Positions 61,271-64,000 of a stretch of DNA of 64,000 bases are shown here, in pieces (positions within the stretch are counted from its first letter, which is position 1; each line of letters opens with the position of its first letter). The position numbers were made by a program, and so were the translations under genes. The DNA comes from UBA4660 sp034408895. Its GTDB lineage: Bacteria; Bacteroidota; Bacteroidia; Flavobacteriales_D; Sanyastnellaceae. The notes beneath the pieces are model-generated. The model saw only the letters and a list, made by a program, of their open reading frames with translations. It was not told the origin of the DNA and did no database searches. The stretch is taken from the NCBI GenBank assembly GCA_034408895.1, contig JAWXCI010000073.1:1-64000 (forward strand), read 5' to 3'.

Positions 61271-64000
61271 ATGTACAATCAGGAAATGTTAGAAGAAGAA
61301 CTCATAGAAGTCATAGGTGCCCGCGAGCACAACCTCAAAAACATTGATGTAAACATTCCGCGAAACAAACTTGTGGTGATCACCGGTTTGAGTGGCAGCG
61401 GAAAATCATCGCTTGCGTTTGATACCATTTATGCAGAAGGCCAAAGGCGATACATCGAAACCTTCGGTGCGTATGCGCGGCAGTTTATTGGCGAAATGGA
61501 ACGGCCCGATGTGGACAAAATCAATGGCCTCTCCCCTGTTATTTCCATCGAACAGAAAACCGTAAGCCGCAATCCGCGCTCAACTGTTGGAACTATCACA
61601 GAGATTTATGACTTCCTTCGATTGTTGTATGCCCGTGCAAGCGATGCTTACAGTTATGTGACTGGAGAAAAGATGGTGCGCTACACCGATGACCAGATAG
61701 TGCAACTCATCAACGAAGAATATGCAGGAGAAAAAATTATTGTTCTTGCGCCATTGGTGAAAGGAAGGAAAGGACACTACCGCGAACTGTTCGAAAGCCT
61801 GATGAAGCAAGGCTACCTGCGAGCAAGAATTGATGGTGAAGTGTTGGAGATGTCAAAGGGAATGAAACTGGATCGCTACAAGATTCATGATATTGAGTTG
61901 GTCATTGACAGGCTGAAAGTGGACGAGTTCCGGCAAAGCCGCAAAGCGAGTGCACAGACACCAAAAGGAAATGAAGAAGCAAGCGCTGAAACGCAACGCA
62001 TTCGGCAAACTGTAAACACCGCATTGCGTTTAGGCAAAGGAAGTTTGATGGTATCGAAGCATGGAGAAAATCTAATCGAAAAAAAATCGGCTAAAGGAAA
62101 ACGCGCTGCTTCTCCCTCTCCTTTGGAGGGGGTCGGGGTGAGGTTTTTCTCCCGCCACCTCATGTGCCCCACCTCCGGCATTTCTTATTCCGAACCGGAA
62201 CCCAATCTTTTCTCTTTCAATTCGCCCTATGGTGCGTGTCCGCATTGCAATGGTTTGGGGGAAGTGGCCGAAGTGGATTTGGATAAAATTATTCCAAATC
62301 CGAAGTTGAGCATTAAGAAAGGTGGAATAGTTCCGCTGGGCGAAGCCAAAAACAATTGGACCACCACACAAGTGGAGGCGGTGCTGAAAAAGTTTGGCTG
62401 CGATTTGAACACCCCAATTGATGACATGGACGATGAAGTTGTGAATGCCATTCTTTACGGAACAGAAGAATTGATTGAAGTAACCTCTTCGCTCAACTAC
62501 ACCTACCCGATGAAGTTTGAGGGAATTATTGCGAGCATTGAACGGCAGGTGGAAGAAGAAACATCTCCGGGATTGCGCAGATGGGCGGAAAGTTTCATGA
62601 ACAAGATGTCCTGTCCTGAGTGTAAGGGTTCACGGTTGAAAAAAGAAGCACTCTACTTCCGCATTGCGAACAAAAACATTCATGAGCTTGCTTCGATGGG
62701 CATGAAAGAACTCGCTAAATGGTTTGAGGGAGTGGAATACAAAATGACCCAGCGTCAGCTTGCGATTGCAACCGAACCGTTGAAAGAAATCAGGAACCGA
62801 ATTCGTTTTCTCCTTGATGTTGGGTTGGAATACTTGACCATAAACCGCAGTGCGAAAACATTGAGTGGTGGTGAAGCACAGCGTATCCGACTCGCAACTC
62901 AAATCGGTTCTCAGCTCGTTGGGGTGTTGTACATACTTGATGAACCATCTATCGGACTTCATCAGCGCGACAACCACAAACTGATTCAATCGCTGAAAAA
63001 TTTGCGCGATGGAGGCAACAGTGTGATCGTTGTTGAACATGATCGCGACATGATGCTGGAAAGCGATCATCTGATCGACATAGGGCCGGGTGCAGGCATT
63101 CATGGTGGAAGAATCATTACCGAAGGCCATCCCAGGAATCTTTTGAAGGGTGAAAGCCTTACTGCAAAATATCTGCGTGGTGAAGTGCGGATTGAAATTC
63201 CCAAAGAGCGCAGAAAGGGCAACAAAAAATTTCTGATACTTGAAGGAGCAGTTGGACACAACTTGAAGGATGTTCATTTAAAAATCCCGCTCGGAAAATT
63301 CGTGTGCATAACAGGAGTGAGTGGCAGCGGAAAATCTTCGCTGATAGAACACACACTTTATCCGATTCTCAATTCACACTATTTCAACGGAGTCAAAAAA
63401 CCCCTTGAATACAAAAGGATAAAGGGACTTGAACATCTTGATAAAGTGATTGAGATTGACCAAAGCCCGATTGGGAGAACGCCCCGAAGCAATCCGAGCA
63501 CTTACACCGGAATTTTTACCGACATCAGGAATCTTTATTCCAATTCACCTGAATCAAAAATTCGCGGCTACCAGCCGGGACGTTTTTCTTTCAACGTGGT
63601 TGGGGGCCGTTGTGAAACATGCAGAGGTGCCGGAGTGAAAACCATCGAGATGAATTTTTTACCCGATGTGATGGTGCAATGCGAGACATGTAACGGAAAA
63701 CGATACAATCGAGAAACACTTGAAATCCGATACAAGGGAAAAAGCATTTCAGACATTCTCGACATGACGGTTGACCATGCAGTGGAGTTCTTCGACAATT
63801 TTGCGAGAATCAAAAATGTGGTGAGGACACTTCAAGACGTGGGACTTGGTTACATCACTCTTGGCCAACATTCCACCACACTCAGCGGTGGCGAAGCACA
63901 ACGTGTAAAACTGAGTACCGAACTTGGCAAGCGCGACACTGGAAATACGATTTACATTCTTGATGAACCGACTACTGGTCTCCATTTTCAGGATGTGCAA
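61271..64000 (+). CDS. uvrA: UvrA excinuclease subunit A (3' end beyond the window)
   Basis: DNA damage-recognition ATPase of nucleotide excision repair, a dimer that loads UvrB. The visible 910 residues hold two ABC ATPase halves: Walker A GLSGSGKSS (39-47) with signature LSGGEAQRIRLATQ and LYILDEPSIGLHQRD; then GVSGSGKSSLIEHTLYP and LSGGEAQRVKLSTEL with YILDEPTTGLHFQD at the edge. Zinc module residues CPHC follow the first half. Residues 282-291 are encoded by a 30-base palindromic element inserted in frame before FFSRHLMCPTSG. The start ATG 61271 is not fixed; MLEEELIEV at 61286 is an alternative. The gene runs off the right edge. Confidence 0.95.
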   Translation, partial: MYNQEMLEEELIEVIGAREHNLKNIDVNIPRNKLVVITGLSGSGKSSLAFDTIYAEGQRRYIETFGAYARQFIGEMERPDVDKINGLSPVISIEQKTVSRNPRSTVGTITEIYDFLRLLYARASDAYSYVTGEKMVRYTDDQIVQLINEEYAGEKIIVLAPLVKGRKGHYRELFESLMKQGYLRARIDGEVLEMSKGMKLDRYKIHDIELVIDRLKVDEFRQSRKASAQTPKGNEEASAETQRIRQTVNTALRLGKGSLMVSKHGENLIEKKSAKGKRAASPSPLEGVGVRFFSRHLMCPTSGISYSEPEPNLFSFNSPYGACPHCNGLGEVAEVDLDKIIPNPKLSIKKGGIVPLGEAKNNWTTTQVEAVLKKFGCDLNTPIDDMDDEVVNAILYGTEELIEVTSSLNYTYPMKFEGIIASIERQVEEETSPGLRRWAESFMNKMSCPECKGSRLKKEALYFRIANKNIHELASMGMKELAKWFEGVEYKMTQRQLAIATEPLKEIRNRIRFLLDVGLEYLTINRSAKTLSGGEAQRIRLATQIGSQLVGVLYILDEPSIGLHQRDNHKLIQSLKNLRDGGNSVIVVEHDRDMMLESDHLIDIGPGAGIHGGRIITEGHPRNLLKGESLTAKYLRGEVRIEIPKERRKGNKKFLILEGAVGHNLKDVHLKIPLGKFVCITGVSGSGKSSLIEHTLYPILNSHYFNGVKKPLEYKRIKGLEHLDKVIEIDQSPIGRTPRSNPSTYTGIFTDIRNLYSNSPESKIRGYQPGRFSFNVVGGRCETCRGAGVKTIEMNFLPDVMVQCETCNGKRYNRETLEIRYKGKSISDILDMTVDHAVEFFDNFARIKNVVRTLQDVGLGYITLGQHSTTLSGGEAQRVKLSTELGKRDTGNTIYILDEPTTGLHFQDVQ
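62114..62143. repeat. 30-base palindromic element inside uvrA
   Basis: The left arm CCCTCTCC (62114-62121) pairs with GGAGGGGG (62125-62132) around a TTT loop, with one mismatch, and a GTCGGGGTGAGG tail follows. The ten codons keep the uvrA frame (PSPLEGVGVR) and have no counterpart in the family. The same kind of element is familiar from Bacteroidota intergenic regions. Confidence 0.65.

Noticed and set aside
62072..62371. Minus-strand frames containing HPDPLQRRG and TPTPSKGEG across uvrA
   Set aside because: They are translations of the palindromic element and of uvrA on the wrong strand.

Overview
The window is a stretch of ordinary chromosome from a free-living member of the Bacteroidota. 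The lineage call rests on several independent signs: secreted proteins ending in type IX secretion system (T9SS) sorting domains (types A and B), a T9SS plug protein, families largely confined to the phylum (DUF5683, DUF5723, DUF5916), and promoters of the TAnnTTTG type lying a few bases before start codons. There is no phage, integrase, transposase, CRISPR array, rRNA or tRNA that I can recognise.

Layout. 1-5.8 kb: acylphosphatase, then a leftward ffh-folD-ribD run, divergent from a PagL-like lipid A deacylase and a DUF2807 lipoprotein. 5.8-12.4 kb: a degenerate ApbE-like lipoprotein, the T9SS plug, an LptF/LptG permease and two coupled glycosyltransferases. 12.4-18.3 kb: a seven-AT-hook DNA-binding protein, accD, an EamA transporter, an oligopeptide-binding lipoprotein and a MORN-repeat protein. 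18.5-26.3 kb: TraB-like protein, Gfo/Idh oxidoreductase, pcm, NAD(P)HX repair enzyme, a leftward transaldolase-mntA-hepT-yciO run and an acyltransferase. 26.3-32.4 kb: a T9SS type B protein and the DUF5683-dapB-lepB-wbqC-like operon. 32.4-37.8 kb: a frameshifted small membrane gene, hisS, a WD40 protein, a DUF5723 protein, a LOG-family protein and a RelE/ParE remnant. 38-44.7 kb: a secreted GH13 enzyme and further T9SS cargo. 45-51.6 kb: a PaaZ-type protein, an SPFH protein, an S41-type protein and a DEAD-box helicase. 51.9-60.7 kb: three large leftward genes for secreted or outer-membrane proteins, including a 1372-residue M43 metalloprotease with SprB repeats. 61.3 kb to the end: uvrA, cut by the window edge.

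Much of the window serves the envelope and protein export: SRP (Ffh), signal peptidase I (LepB), the T9SS plug, LPS transport and modification (LptF/G, PagL-like, glycosyltransferases), and six or so T9SS cargo proteins. The rest is housekeeping (riboflavin, one-carbon, lysine, fatty acid and tRNA synthesis, repair of protein, NAD(P)H and DNA).

I found no large undescribed system. The most unusual signals are small: short repeats carried in frame inside genes (uvrA, the oligopeptide-binding protein and the 3' end of ribD), dispersed families of palindromes and simple tandem tracts, a HepT toxin whose catalytic arginine position is tryptophan beside an intact MntA, an ApbE-like protein that has lost its cofactor-site residues, and the AT-hook array protein. 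All family assignments come from reading the sequence; no database search was run.
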